This document shows, in pieces, positions 27,527-35,439 of a DNA stretch of 59,263 bases. The stretch covers positions 1 through 59,263 of the forward strand of contig NZ_JAAKDW010000015.1 of NCBI RefSeq assembly GCF_011038845.1. The letters run 5' to 3'. The notes beneath the pieces are model-generated. The model saw only the letters and a program-made list of their open reading frames with translations. It had not been told where the DNA came from and ran no database searches. Positions within the stretch are counted from its first letter, which is position 1. Each line of letters starts with the position of its first letter. A program made the position numbers and the translations under genes. This DNA is from Enterococcus sp. ZJ1622 (lineage in GTDB: Bacteria > Bacillota > Bacilli > Lactobacillales > Enterococcaceae).

Positions 27527-28825
27527 TCATGCTCTTGAATGGACAAAAAAAGCAACGATCAGTATAGAAACAAGTGCGAAAGCCGTCATCATCCAGATTT
27601 CAATGGAAAAGTCAGTCGTAGTCGAGACGATCAGCGATAAACCGATTGGTCCGCCAATCTGATGCATCGTATTCGTCACACCACTCGCGATACCAGCTAG
27701 TTCATTCGGTGCTTCATGGACACCCGCTGAAGTGACTGGTGCTAAAACCAGACCTTGTCCTAAACCGAGAATCAGCATAGGGACAAAAACCGCGACCCAG
27801 TAGCCGCTTGTGACATCAGAAACCGCAAGCAGAATCAGCCCTCCTGCTAATAGGATCTCCCCGATGAGCAAAACCTTACTGTTTTCGAATCTAGCAGTCA
27901 AACGCGGTAATTGCATCGCGACGAGAAAATTAACGATCGTCAGGGGCAAAAACGCCAGACCCGATTGTAACGCAGAAAAACCATATTGACTTTGCATCAT
28001 CTGCGGCAAAAAGAACCAGAATGGCAACATTGCCATCATAAATAGAAGACGAGTCGCGTACGCTCCAGAACGTATCTTATTTCTAAATAGGGACAAAGGT
28101 AAAATTGGGGAAGAGATCTTTTGTTCCCAGAGAATGAACAAGACTAAAACAATGAGACCTACAAGCACAAATCCAAATTTGGCTTCAGTAAATCCATAGA
28201 TGATCCCGATCAACCCAATGATCGATAATAAACTACCTAGGTAATCGATACTTTCCTTCCGGCGTTTTGAGTTTTTCACATACTTTAATGTCAAGAAAAA
28301 CAGTAAAAGCGTGAATGGCACATTGATCAAGAAACCGGCACGCCAAGAGATCAAACTAGTCAATCCACCTCCTACTAGTAATCCGACGCTCGAACCGATT
28401 CCTGCTGTTGCGCCATAATAAGAAATGGCTCGCTGTCTCATGTCATTCTCATATGCATCCATAATCAAAGCAAGCGTGGTAGGTGCAATAATTGAACTGC
28501 CGATCCCTTGAATAGCACGCATAGCGATCATCATTCCCGCTGTTTTCGATAGCCCGATCATGAATGAACTCAATCCGAAAATAAGCAGTCCCGCCAAAAA
28601 AATCCTTTTTCTCCCCAATAGATCAGAAAGTCGTCCGCTCAAAAGCAAGAAACCTCCAAACGTGAGCGTATAAGCACTAGAGACCCATGAAAGTGCCGCG
28701 GCAGATAAACCTAAACTTTGACCTATCTGTACGGAACTTGTAAAGATGATCGAATTATCCATTAATATCAAAAAATAAGAGAGTAATGTAATGGGTAATA
28801 TGATTCCAAATTTTTCTTTATTCAC
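27527..28825 (-). CDS. MFS transporter, DHA2/EmrB-QacA-like drug efflux
   Basis: The 432-residue integral membrane protein has about 12-14 hydrophobic segments. Family motif A reads GRLSDLLGRKRIF (about residues 64-76) and motif C-like GIGSSVGLLVGGGL follows. The N-terminal LLSYFLILMDNSII is typical of 14-helix DHA2 proteins, though the length is short for that group. The start is GTG at 28825. It lies 16 nt after the flavodoxin gene, so the two are probably cotranscribed. The substrate is unknown. Confidence 0.88.
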   Translation of the reverse strand: MNKEKFGIILPITLLSYFLILMDNSIIFTSSVQIGQSLGLSAAALSWVSSAYTLTFGGFLLLSGRLSDLLGRKRIFLAGLLIFGLSSFMIGLSKTAGMMIAMRAIQGIGSSIIAPTTLALIMDAYENDMRQRAISYYGATAGIGSSVGLLVGGGLTSLISWRAGFLINVPFTLLLFFLTLKYVKNSKRRKESIDYLGSLLSIIGLIGIIYGFTEAKFGFVLVGLIVLVLFILWEQKISSPILPLSLFRNKIRSGAYATRLLFMMAMLPFWFFLPQMMQSQYGFSALQSGLAFLPLTIVNFLVAMQLPRLTARFENSKVLLIGEILLAGGLILLAVSDVTSGYWVAVFVPMLILGLGQGLVLAPVTSAGVHEAPNELAGIASGVTNTMHQIGGPIGLSLIVSTTTDFSIEIWMMTAFALVSILIVAFFVHSRA

Positions 28826-28841
28826 ATTTTCTAACTTCTTT

Positions 28842-29372
28842 CTATTTCTTTGATTGTTTAGTTGTTTCTAGCCAAGTGTCTATTTCCTTTGATACTTTCT
28901 CTTTATATTTACCTTGAATGGCAAGTAAGAGACCGTTCGTTTCTTCTCCGCCTTTTACGGTATAGCCTTCTAGCACGTTTGCTCCTTCAGCTCTAGCTTT
29001 TATTTGTCTAAAGGTGGAGCCAGCACCATAACCAGCATGCGTATTAAACGGCAAGACTGTTTTCCCGCTGAAATCATAACTATCTAAAAAGGTGATGACT
29101 GCTTGCGGCAAAGCCATATTCCAAGTAGGCGAGCGGATAAAAACACGTTCATATCGATCAAAATCAGGAATAGACGTTTTCAATATTGGTAAGCTACCCT
29201 TTTCTTGTTCTTGTGCATTTTGTTCGACTTCTATCCTGTAATCTGCTGGTCTGGGTTCTTTCGTTTCGATTTGTACGAGCTCCCCATCAATTTTTTCTTG
29301 GATTAGTTCAGCTACTGCCTCAGTATTTCCCGTTCGAGAGTAGTAGATGATCAGTGTTTTGTTGTTCATCAT
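28842..29372 (-). CDS. Flavodoxin family protein
   Basis: The 176-residue protein has the FMN phosphate-binding loop YSRTGNTEAVAE (about residues 11-22), and SPTWNMALPQAV and THAGYGAGST loops around the flavin, as in long-chain flavodoxin-like reductases. It is cytoplasmic and likely a small NAD(P)H or electron-transfer flavoprotein. Two ATG codons at 29372 and 29369 are both compatible with the GAAGGAAGG site. It precedes the MFS gene. Confidence 0.85.
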   Translation of the reverse strand: MMNNKTLIIYYSRTGNTEAVAELIQEKIDGELVQIETKEPRPADYRIEVEQNAQEQEKGSLPILKTSIPDFDRYERVFIRSPTWNMALPQAVITFLDSYDFSGKTVLPFNTHAGYGAGSTFRQIKARAEGANVLEGYTVKGGEETNGLLLAIQGKYKEKVSKEIDTWLETTKQSKK

Positions 29373-29437
29373 TATCCTTCCTTCTATTCGTTAGATGTCC
29401 ATGATTGTAGATTGTTCCATAAAAAATGCTGTGATAC

Positions 29438-29800
29438 GAGGTTGTGACAACTGCGTTCTGCTTTAAGAAATAAGGACATTGAACAGAAAATAGCTCCTCA
29501 TATTTTCTTGTTCAGTGAACTTATTGCCGAGAAGCAGCAGTTGGAACACCGTGAATCAGAGGTTGTGAAAAAGCTGCCCTGCATCAAGTAATAAGAACAG
29601 ACAAACAAAAATAGCTCTCCATATTTTTCGTTTGGTTGGGCTTATTACCGCAGATGCAAGCTTTTGAACACCGTTTATCGAGAGGTTGTGACAGAAGTGG
29701 GCAACTTCAAGAAATAAGAAGGAATTCACTAAAATTGCTTTTCAAATTTTCGTGGAATTTCGGCTTATTTTCGAAGAAGCTACTTCTGGAACACCGTTTA
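29438..29800 (+). repeat. three-unit head-to-tail array of self-complementary repeats
   Basis: Units lie at 29438-29558, 29559-29681 and 29682-29800. Each begins GAGGTTGTGA, has AATAAG and CTTATT blocks on either side of a centre such as AAAATAGCTCCTCATATTTT, and ends GAACACCG. In every unit the two arms are complementary though arm sequences differ between units. The array fills most of the 527-nt gap between the flavodoxin and oxidoreductase genes. A terminator-like GCTATGACAA/TTGTCACAGC hairpin (29814-29838) follows. Confidence 0.9.
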
Positions 29801-29899
29801 TTCGAAAAAAAGAGCTATGACAAGTCTTTTGTCACAGCCCCCAAATTTTTCTGGTGCCTTCTGATACGCAAGTGTATTTCAGTTGTACACTTCGTTCAA

Positions 29900-30523
29900 T
29901 CAGTAAAAATCAGGTTTGGGCTGATTTTCTGAACCAGGCTCCCATAAACCGATACTTGCCCGACTGTCGTTTCTTTTTCCTGTAATATTGTCTACAACGA
30001 ACTGAGCAACCGCACGTCTAGTGATTTGAGCGCCCAAAAACGGCTCTCCTTTAGGACTTGCGACATAATCCTTTCGTTTCCCGTTATAGAGCCAAGTCAT
30101 CCGCATATAAGTATAATCCAGATCACTTGCTTCCAGCGCTTCAATCCCGCGGCCATGCGCCACCGATTTGCCCATCATACGTGTATTCCACGTAGCAAAT
30201 GGTTCTGCCACTTCACCATATACACTAAGTACACCGGCTTGGATGATCCGTTTCACTCCTGTTTCGTGCATGGCTTCGATAACTACTCCAGTGATTGTTT
30301 TATCGTCAAAATTCATATAAACGAGGTCTTGGTTCTGCATGGCCTTCACCAGATCTGATAGGTTTCCAGCGTTACCAGAAATCTTTGTAACGTTGGTATA
30401 AGGTAAATCAGCAGCATGACGGCCGAATAACGTCAAGTGCCACTCTGATTGTTCTTGTAAAAGCGGGATCAGTTCTTCTGGAATTTGGCCGCCTGCACCA
30501 ATAATCAATATATTTTTCGTCAT
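29900..30523 (-). CDS. NAD(P)H-binding oxidoreductase, atypical SDR (NmrA/YwnB-like)
   Basis: The 207-residue protein has a Rossmann dinucleotide site ILIIGAGGQIPEELIPLL at the N terminus and the compact fold of NmrA/YwnB-type atypical short-chain dehydrogenases. It lacks the classical YxxxK pair in the usual place. Its start overlaps the aldo/keto reductase stop by 4 nt, so the two are translationally coupled under the MerR-type promoter. A role in carbonyl or redox stress is inferred from context. Confidence 0.85.
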   Translation of the reverse strand: MTKNILIIGAGGQIPEELIPLLQEQSEWHLTLFGRHAADLPYTNVTKISGNAGNLSDLVKAMQNQDLVYMNFDDKTITGVVIEAMHETGVKRIIQAGVLSVYGEVAEPFATWNTRMMGKSVAHGRGIEALEASDLDYTYMRMTWLYNGKRKDYVASPKGEPFLGAQITRRAVAQFVVDNITGKRNDSRASIGLWEPGSENQPKPDFY

Positions 30524-31386
30524 TTTTCAGTATCCTCCATCCTCTTCATGAACCATTCGACTTGTTGCGGTGCATCATGATCGAAGAAAGCCGATTCTTT
30601 CATATCTAAAGCTGCAATTTTTTCAATATCTTCTGTTGAAAGTTCGAAATCAAAGATATCGATGTTTTCAGCCATCCGTTCTGGACGCACTGATTTTGCT
30701 AAAGCAACGATCCCTCTTTGCATCAACCAGCGAAGGACGACTTGTCCGACCGTTTTTCCATATTGTTTGCCAATTTCTTTTAGTACAGGATTTGTAAATA
30801 ATTCATGACGTCCTTCAGCAAATGGTGCCCATGCTTCGACTTGTACTCCGTATTTTTCATGCCATTCTTGATCTTCGATTCGTTGATTCCAAGGGTTTAC
30901 TTCGATCTGGTTGATCTGAGGTGTGACCTCATTCAATCCAACAAATTCGATCATCTTAGCGGATTTGAAATTGGAGATACCGATCGCACGTAATTTTCCT
31001 GCTTTTTGTGCTGCAACCATTGCTCGCCATGCCCCATATACGTCTCCGTATGGTTGGTGGATGAGGTAAAGATCGAGATAATCTAGCCCCATCGTATCAA
31101 GAGAGTGTTCGATCGTTTCAGCTGCTTTTTCTTCTGGTGCTTGTAAAATAAATAATTTGGATGTCACAAAAAGTTCCTCACGTGTGACCAGTCCTTCGTC
31201 AATTGCACGTTTGATTCCTTCACCCGTCTCTTTTTCATTTCCATAGATAGAAGCTGTATCGATCAAGCGATAGCCTGCTTTGATTGCTTGATATACTGCT
31301 TCTGCTGTTTCTTCCAGTGGGATTTGATAAACTCCAAATCCTAATTGAGGCATTTCTACGCCATTGTTCAATTTGATTGTCTGCAT
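30520..31386 (-). CDS. Aldo/keto reductase
   Basis: The 288-residue NADPH-dependent TIM-barrel reductase shows GFGVYQIP, the catalytic Asp-Tyr in LIDTASIYGNE, the lysine in VTSKLF, the histidine in YLIHQP, and a cofactor segment ending ALAKSVRPERM. It likely reduces aldehydes or ketoaldehydes. AGGAGG lies 8 nt before the ATG. The promoter upstream has the 19-bp spacer expected of MerR control. Homologues are often called 2,5-diketo-D-gluconate reductases, but the substrate is not evident here. Confidence 0.93.
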   Translation of the reverse strand: MQTIKLNNGVEMPQLGFGVYQIPLEETAEAVYQAIKAGYRLIDTASIYGNEKETGEGIKRAIDEGLVTREELFVTSKLFILQAPEEKAAETIEHSLDTMGLDYLDLYLIHQPYGDVYGAWRAMVAAQKAGKLRAIGISNFKSAKMIEFVGLNEVTPQINQIEVNPWNQRIEDQEWHEKYGVQVEAWAPFAEGRHELFTNPVLKEIGKQYGKTVGQVVLRWLMQRGIVALAKSVRPERMAENIDIFDFELSTEDIEKIAALDMKESAFFDHDAPQQVEWFMKRMEDTEK

Positions 31387-31421
31387 GTTTTTTTCCTCCT
31401 CTATGATTCTTTACATGTTCT

Positions 31422-31452
31422 ATCCTAAACCTTGGAGTTCAGTCCATAGCAA
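31422..31452 (-). promoter_or_regulatory. MerR-type promoter of the aldo/keto reductase operon
   Basis: TTGCTA (31447-31452) and TAGGAT (31422-31427) are separated by 19 bp on the minus strand. The spacer carries a TGGACTGAACTCCA dyad. The 19-bp spacing is the hallmark of promoters activated by MerR-family proteins. Confidence 0.75.
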
Positions 31453-31462
31453 GTCCAACCTC

Positions 31463-31882
31463 TTATTTTTTTCGTTCCCATAATTTTTCGACTTTATCTG
31501 GTGCCATTTCTCCTGCTTTGAATTTTGCAATATGCTCATCATATGTCTTGATTTTATAAACTAGCAATTCTCTTACTTCTTGCATTTCAGTCAATTTTTT
31601 GTCTAGTTCTTCTAATTGATCATACAAGATCTGCTTTTGTGCCTTTTCTACGTTTTGAGTTTCACGCAACTGTGCCAATTGAGCGAACTCGATCAAAGAT
31701 TCTACCGATAAACCAGCATTACGTAAGTTTTTTGCTAAGTATATCCAATTCAAATCATTTGTCGTATAGTCCCGATAGCCGCTTGCATTTCGGTGAACAG
31801 GGGGAATGACACCGACTCGTTCATAATAGCGCAGTGTATCCACACTTAAATCAAACATTTCAGCTGCTTTTTTGATATTCAT
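31463..31882 (-). CDS. MerR-family transcriptional regulator
   Basis: The 139-residue protein has the MerR winged helix (NIKKAAEMFDLSVDTLRYYE, residues 2-21, with the RNASGYRDYT wing) and a long C-terminal dimerisation coiled coil (about 80-120). It contains no cysteine, so it cannot sense by thiol chemistry as some carbonyl-responsive MerR proteins do. It lies directly upstream of the reductase operon, and both promoters share the same spacer dyad, indicating autoregulation. The inducer is unknown. Confidence 0.92.
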   Translation of the reverse strand: MNIKKAAEMFDLSVDTLRYYERVGVIPPVHRNASGYRDYTTNDLNWIYLAKNLRNAGLSVESLIEFAQLAQLRETQNVEKAQKQILYDQLEELDKKLTEMQEVRELLVYKIKTYDEHIAKFKAGEMAPDKVEKLWERKK

Positions 31883-31908
31883 CGTATAGCCTCCTTACTG
31901 ATGTACCT

Positions 31909-31939
31909 ATAATAAACCTTAGAGTTGACTCCAATGCAA
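31909..31939 (-). promoter_or_regulatory. MerR-type promoter of the merR gene
   Basis: TTGCAT (31934-31939) and TATTAT (31909-31914) are separated by 19 bp on the minus strand. The spacer dyad TGGAGTCAACTCTAAGG is closely related to the one upstream of the aldo/keto reductase. Confidence 0.78.
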
Positions 31940-31969
31940 GAATAAGACTTTCCTTTTCTCATATAAATA

Positions 31970-32014
31970 AAAAAGCAGATAACCCCACTTTTAATCATGA
32001 GATCATCTGCTTTT
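31970..32014 (-). terminator. terminator of the Zur-box operon
   Basis: AAAAGCAGAT (31971-31980) pairs with ATCTGCTTTT (32005-32014). Minus-strand reading gives a T run after the stem. It lies 31 nt past the stop of the 38-residue gene. Confidence 0.8.
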
Positions 32015-32045
32015 AGCTATCGTTCAAAAGATAATTTTTATTTTC

Positions 32046-32162
32046 TTATTTTTTCACTTCATTACGTTTCACATCTTTGATGATTTTCAGTGCACGTTTT
32101 CGTGTTTTGATATTTGGGCTTTTCAAACGACGGTAAGCACTTGAGATATCTGTTTTTTCCAT
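32046..32162 (-). CDS. 38-residue basic protein in the Zur-box operon
   Basis: The product is a short lysine/arginine-rich peptide starting MEKTDISSAYRRLKSPN and ending RNEVKK. RBS GGGAGG lies upstream of the ATG at 32162. Similar short proteins in lactic acid bacteria are, as far as I recall, annotated 'putative metal homeostasis protein'. It is the third gene after zinc-free L33 and L32 and would be induced with them when zinc is scarce. It has no metal ligands such as Cys or His. A ribosome- or RNA-associated role is as plausible as a metal one. Confidence 0.75.
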   Translation of the reverse strand: MEKTDISSAYRRLKSPNIKTRKRALKIIKDVKRNEVKK

Positions 32163-32215
32163 ATTGGTTTCCTCCCGGGATTTTTTCTTTTATAACGGAT
32201 AAATAGGCATTCGTT

Positions 32216-32383
32216 TTAATTGACGACTTTTTCTCCCTTATAATAACCTTTGAGTGAGACATGGTGGCTGCGTCTGTAATCACCTAGCGAATCGTCGTAA
32301 GAAATCTCAGGCTTGTTTAATCGTTGGTGGGTGCGACGCAGTTTCTTTTTCATTTTCGATGTTTTTCTTGCAGGAACAGCCAT
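32216..32383 (-). CDS. rpmF: 50S ribosomal protein L32, zinc-free paralogue
   Basis: The 55-residue protein starts [20 protein letters not shown] as in L32. The zinc-ribbon cysteines of the usual form are absent: the C-terminal half reads [17 protein letters not shown], with no cysteine at all. Such C-minus ribosomal proteins replace the zinc-containing versions and release zinc when it is limiting. It lies between the L33 paralogue and the 38-residue gene. A GGAGG site precedes the ATG at 32383. Confidence 0.93.
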   Translation of the reverse strand: MAVPARKTSKMKKKLRRTHQRLNKPEISYDDSLGDYRRSHHVSLKGYYKGEKVVN

Positions 32384-32430
32384 GTTCGTCCCTCCTTTTC
32401 GTGAGTTTGTAATGTGTGGTACGTATTAAT

Positions 32431-32583
32431 TCACTTTTTGATTTCTCTAAATTGAGCTTTTCTTCTTAATTTTTGCGAATATTTTTTTAGCTCCAACCGG
32501 TCAGGCGTGTTTCTCTGATTTTTACTTGTCAGATATAAACGTTCGCCAGTTTCTACGCATTCTAAGATAATATTTTGTCTCAT
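32431..32583 (-). CDS. rpmG: 50S ribosomal protein L33, zinc-free paralogue
   Basis: The 50-residue protein starts [19 protein letters not shown] and has [15 protein letters not shown], the L33 core. Only one cysteine (Cys9) remains of the four that bind zinc in the C-plus form. It is the first gene of the operon, with AAAAGGAG upstream, and a Zur box begins 51 nt upstream. It is expected to be made under zinc limitation. Confidence 0.93.
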   Translation of the reverse strand: MRQNIILECVETGERLYLTSKNQRNTPDRLELKKYSQKLRRKAQFREIKK

Positions 32584-32633
32584 TTTATCTCTCCTTTTCC
32601 AAGTAAAATGATCGATTACGTTTCCTCGTTTAC

Positions 32634-32654
32634 AAAACGTAATGATTACGATTT
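32634..32654 (-). promoter_or_regulatory. Zur box upstream of rpmG
   Basis: A 21-bp site reads AAATCGTAAT on the minus strand, one central base, then ATTACGTTTT. It differs at a single base from the Bacillus Zur consensus of AAATCGTAAT-N-ATTACGATTT. A weaker similar half site (AAACGTAAT) follows at about 32614-32622. Zinc-dependent repression of the L33-L32 operon is the likely function. Confidence 0.88.
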
Positions 32655-32771
32655 GATCTTTTGGATTTTAACAAAGTATTTCAGCAAAGTCAATAAAAAA
32701 ACAATCTATCGAAAAAGTGTGATAGATTGCTTTATGAACTTCTTTCATTTTATTAATCCCCATCATCTACT

Positions 32772-32807
32772 AAAGAGGACTGGACAAAAAGATGTCCAGC
32801 CCTCTTT
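32772..32807 (-). terminator. stem-loop downstream of the FUSC-like gene
   Basis: A 14-bp stem with one mismatch (32772-32785 with 32794-32807) lies 29 nt past the FUSC stop. It also faces the Zur-box region from the other side. Confidence 0.7.
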
Positions 32808-32835
32808 CATTTTTACTTAGCAGAAAATAGATTCC

Positions 32836-33860
32836 CTATTGCAATTTCTTTCGCACGACATTCAGGTAATGCTGCAAACCGACTGTCATTACCCAAGCCA
32901 CACCTAACCCGATAAAACTTCCTAAGACGATCCCTAGAAAACGATACTCGATCAAAGACATCAAATAGGCACCTCTGATGAGTGTGGATAGCATCAAGGC
33001 CATCGGATTCAGGAAAATATTGGCAACCGCATAATTTCTAGCGACCAGAAATTGAGCGATCCCATAAAGAAAAGTGATCAGAAAAATCGTCTGCAACTGT
33101 GTGAATGGCACAAAAGATAAGACAGCCGACACACATAGGCCACCCATCGAGCCGATCAGATACTGGACCTGTCGATGCTTCATCGCTTCCAGATTTTCTG
33201 CTAGAAGGATCGAGGCACATGAGAGTGTGAGCCAGTACGGATTATGCAGGTTCAACCCATGACTGATATAAACGGACAGAAAAAGAGCTGCACTGTAGAA
33301 TACAGAATCAATGATGACCAATGGCTCTTCCTCAAATCGTTCCTTGAGCGTCGCTTGTGTCAAAACTAGTTCTTTACGTCTATCCAAAAGTTTCGTGATG
33401 ACTGCTGCAATCAACGCAAAAACAACACCCATAAAGAAGAACAGAGAAATCACGGGAAGCTGTGTGATCGGGACGGACATACTCGTACCCATCGCTGACA
33501 GCATCGCAAAAAACAAGCCTCCTGGTTTCGAAATATGGAACAACCGCAGGAAAAAACGACTCAAAAAAGCAGCGATAGCCACAGCAAACGGTTCTGTCCA
33601 TAAGATATACGTAGACAGGATTCCTAAGATGAATGCAGCCAAAAGCCCGCAGCCAATGAAAAACATACGTTTCAATAAGTACTTCATGGGGATATTTTGA
33701 TAATAAAAAAAGGTAAAGATCCCTAATGAAGAAAAACTGGAAATCAAGAAATTATGGTTTATGTATCTATCCATAAGACAAGAAAGATGAGTAGCATCAA
33801 ATTCATGATCCGAAAAGGGTTATCCTGGATTTTATTAAAACGAAAATAAGTCTTTAACAA
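32836..33860 (-). pseudogene. FUSC-family membrane protein, interrupted by a frameshift
   Basis: An AAAGGAG site precedes a TTG codon at 33860 that opens LLKTYFRFNKIQDNPFRIMN and runs to a stop at 33759. The frame shifted by one base then continues from about 33774 to 32836 (312 residues) with ten or so membrane segments of an aromatic-acid exporter/FUSC protein. The two parts join naturally around FLVLWI. No ribosome binding site precedes the internal ATG at 33774 and no slippery heptamer is seen. A single-base indel, real or from sequencing, is the simplest reading; joined, the protein would be about 343 residues. Confidence 0.75.
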
Positions 33861-33949
33861 TCTATCACTCCTTTCTATTGACAATTGACGGTAGCAAATT
33901 CCGCCAGCATTACCTAGTATAACAACAATTTCTTTAATTTCCATAAAAA

Positions 33950-34765
33950 GAGGTTGTGAAAGAGACGTTCAGCCTTGAGCTATAAGAAGCGATTTTGAAA
34001 AATAGCTCCCCATATTTTTACAAAATCGTGCCTTATTGCCGATAGGCTGTCTCTTGAACACCGTTTAGGGAAGAGGTTGTGACAGAAGTGGGCAACTTCA
34101 AGAAATAAGAAGGAATTTACGAAAATTGCTTTTCAAATTTTTGTAGAATTTCGGCTTATTTTTCGAAGAAGTTACTTCTGGAACACCGTGTATGAGGTTG
34201 TGACAGTGTCGTTCAGCTTTGAGGGCCAAGTAGGTACGTTGCATCATCGAATCACTGACATTCTCCGTGATTTAACGCAATAAGAAAAATTTTGTGAAAA
34301 TGGCTTCTCACATTTTTTCATAAATTAGGCTTATCTCCGAAAAGTTGGCACTGGAACACCGTGTATGAGGTTATGACAACTGCGTTTTGACCTGAGTAAT
34401 AGAGAGGAAAAATGTAAAATAGCTCCTCATATTTTCTTGTTCAGTGTCCTTATTACCGAAAAGCAGCAGATGGAACACCGTGAATCAGAGGTTGTGAAAA
34501 AGCTGTTCTGCATCAAGTAATAAGAACAGCCAAACAAAAATAGCTCTCCATATTTTTCGTTTGGTTGGGCTTATTACCGCAGATGCAAGCTTTTGAACAC
34601 CGTGAATCAGAGGTCGTGAAAGAGACGTTCGGCCTTGAGCGATAAGAAGCGATTTTAAAAAATAGCTCCCCATATTTTTACAAAATCGTGCCTTATTGCC
34701 GATAGGCTGTCTCCTTGAACACCGTTTATGAGAGGTTATGAGCCTACCGATTTGTTCCTTTATTT
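33950..34765 (+). repeat. six-unit array of self-complementary repeats plus a partial unit
   Basis: Units start with GAGGTTGTGA-like heads at 33950, 34073, 34194, 34367, 34488 and 34610, with a truncated seventh from 34732. Units 1 and 6, unit 2 and the 29682 copy, and unit 5 and the 29559 copy are near-identical pairs, so subtypes recur between arrays. Unit 3 is longer (173 nt) because of an internal insert that reappears at 55390-55455. This fills the gap before the VanZ-like gene; no coding sequence was seen. Confidence 0.9.
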
Positions 34766-34858
34766 CCTATCCGCTTGGCACACGAAAAAACTTAATGCTT
34801 ATTTATCACTTTCTTGTTTTGTCAGATGGTATAATTTTCAAAAAAAGGAGAAGATGGG

Positions 34859-35368
34859 ATGAGATATTTACCGAGGATCTTGTTATTTTCTTACTTGTTC
34901 CTGTTATTATGGCTGATTTTATTCAAACTTTCTTTCGATTTTTCTCGCTTTGTTACTTATTCATTCAGCAATACCAATCTTGTTCCTTTTTCGACTTTCT
35001 CATTGAATAATCCTACGATTTTGAGAGAAACGATGTATAACTTGATTGTTTTTGTTCCGTTAGGCGTACTTTTACCTGTCAATTACAAACAAGTTTCTTT
35101 CTGGAAAAAACTCGTCTTTATTTTTCTCTTGAGTTTGTCAGCTGAAATGATCCAATTCTTCTTTCACATCGGAGTAGCAGATGTGACTGATTTGATCACA
35201 AACACTACAGGCGGATTATTGGGATTGTTGTCTTATCAGGGAATGAACCGCTTCTTAGGAACAAAGAAGCTTGATCGATTAGTTGTTATTTTAGGGTTTG
35301 TTTTATTGTTATTTTTAGTGACATTTTTTCTTTTGATGACCCTTACTAGGCGTCTTCAACTCCAATAA
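34859..35368 (+). CDS. VanZ-like family membrane protein
   Basis: The 169-residue protein has four to five hydrophobic segments and the VanZ-family pattern: an N-terminal membrane helix, TNLVPFSTF, ETMYNLIVFVPLGVLLP, and AEMIQFFF..GVADVTDLITNTTGGLLG. AAAAGGAG lies 8 nt before the ATG. VanZ proteins can lower teicoplanin susceptibility, but most chromosomal homologues have no known role. It stands alone between the repeat array and the cit cluster. Confidence 0.9.
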   Translation: MRYLPRILLFSYLFLLLWLILFKLSFDFSRFVTYSFSNTNLVPFSTFSLNNPTILRETMYNLIVFVPLGVLLPVNYKQVSFWKKLVFIFLLSLSAEMIQFFFHIGVADVTDLITNTTGGLLGLLSYQGMNRFLGTKKLDRLVVILGFVLLLFLVTFFLLMTLTRRLQLQ

Positions 35369-35390
35369 AAGGATATTCTATCTATGAAAG

Positions 35391-35433
35391 CGACCCACAA
35401 ACGTTAGACCAAAAATCGAACATTTGTGGGTCG
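35391..35433. terminator. bidirectional terminator between the VanZ-like gene and oadA
   Basis: A 15-bp stem (35391-35405 with 35419-35433) with one mismatch has CGACCCACAAA and TTTGTGGGTCG arms. It lies between convergent stops. Confidence 0.85.
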
Positions 35434-35439
35434 TTATTT

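Noticed and set aside
29438-29800. Possible CRISPR array
   Set aside because: Units are about 120 nt with no short constant repeat and unique spacer pattern, and no cas genes are nearby.
32062-32283. 73-residue minus-strand open frame
   Set aside because: It overlaps the zinc-free L32 and the 38-residue gene in another frame and has no family features.
33750-33780. Programmed ribosomal frameshift in the FUSC gene
   Set aside because: No slippery heptamer or downstream pseudoknot was visible; a simple indel is more likely.
33759-33944. Independent small membrane protein upstream of the FUSC gene
   Set aside because: Its C-terminal part reads as the natural N terminus of the FUSC protein, so a frameshifted gene is a better explanation.
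34859-35368. Part of a vancomycin-resistance cluster because of VanZ similarity
   Set aside because: No vanRSHAX genes are present; VanZ-like proteins are common chromosomal proteins in Firmicutes.
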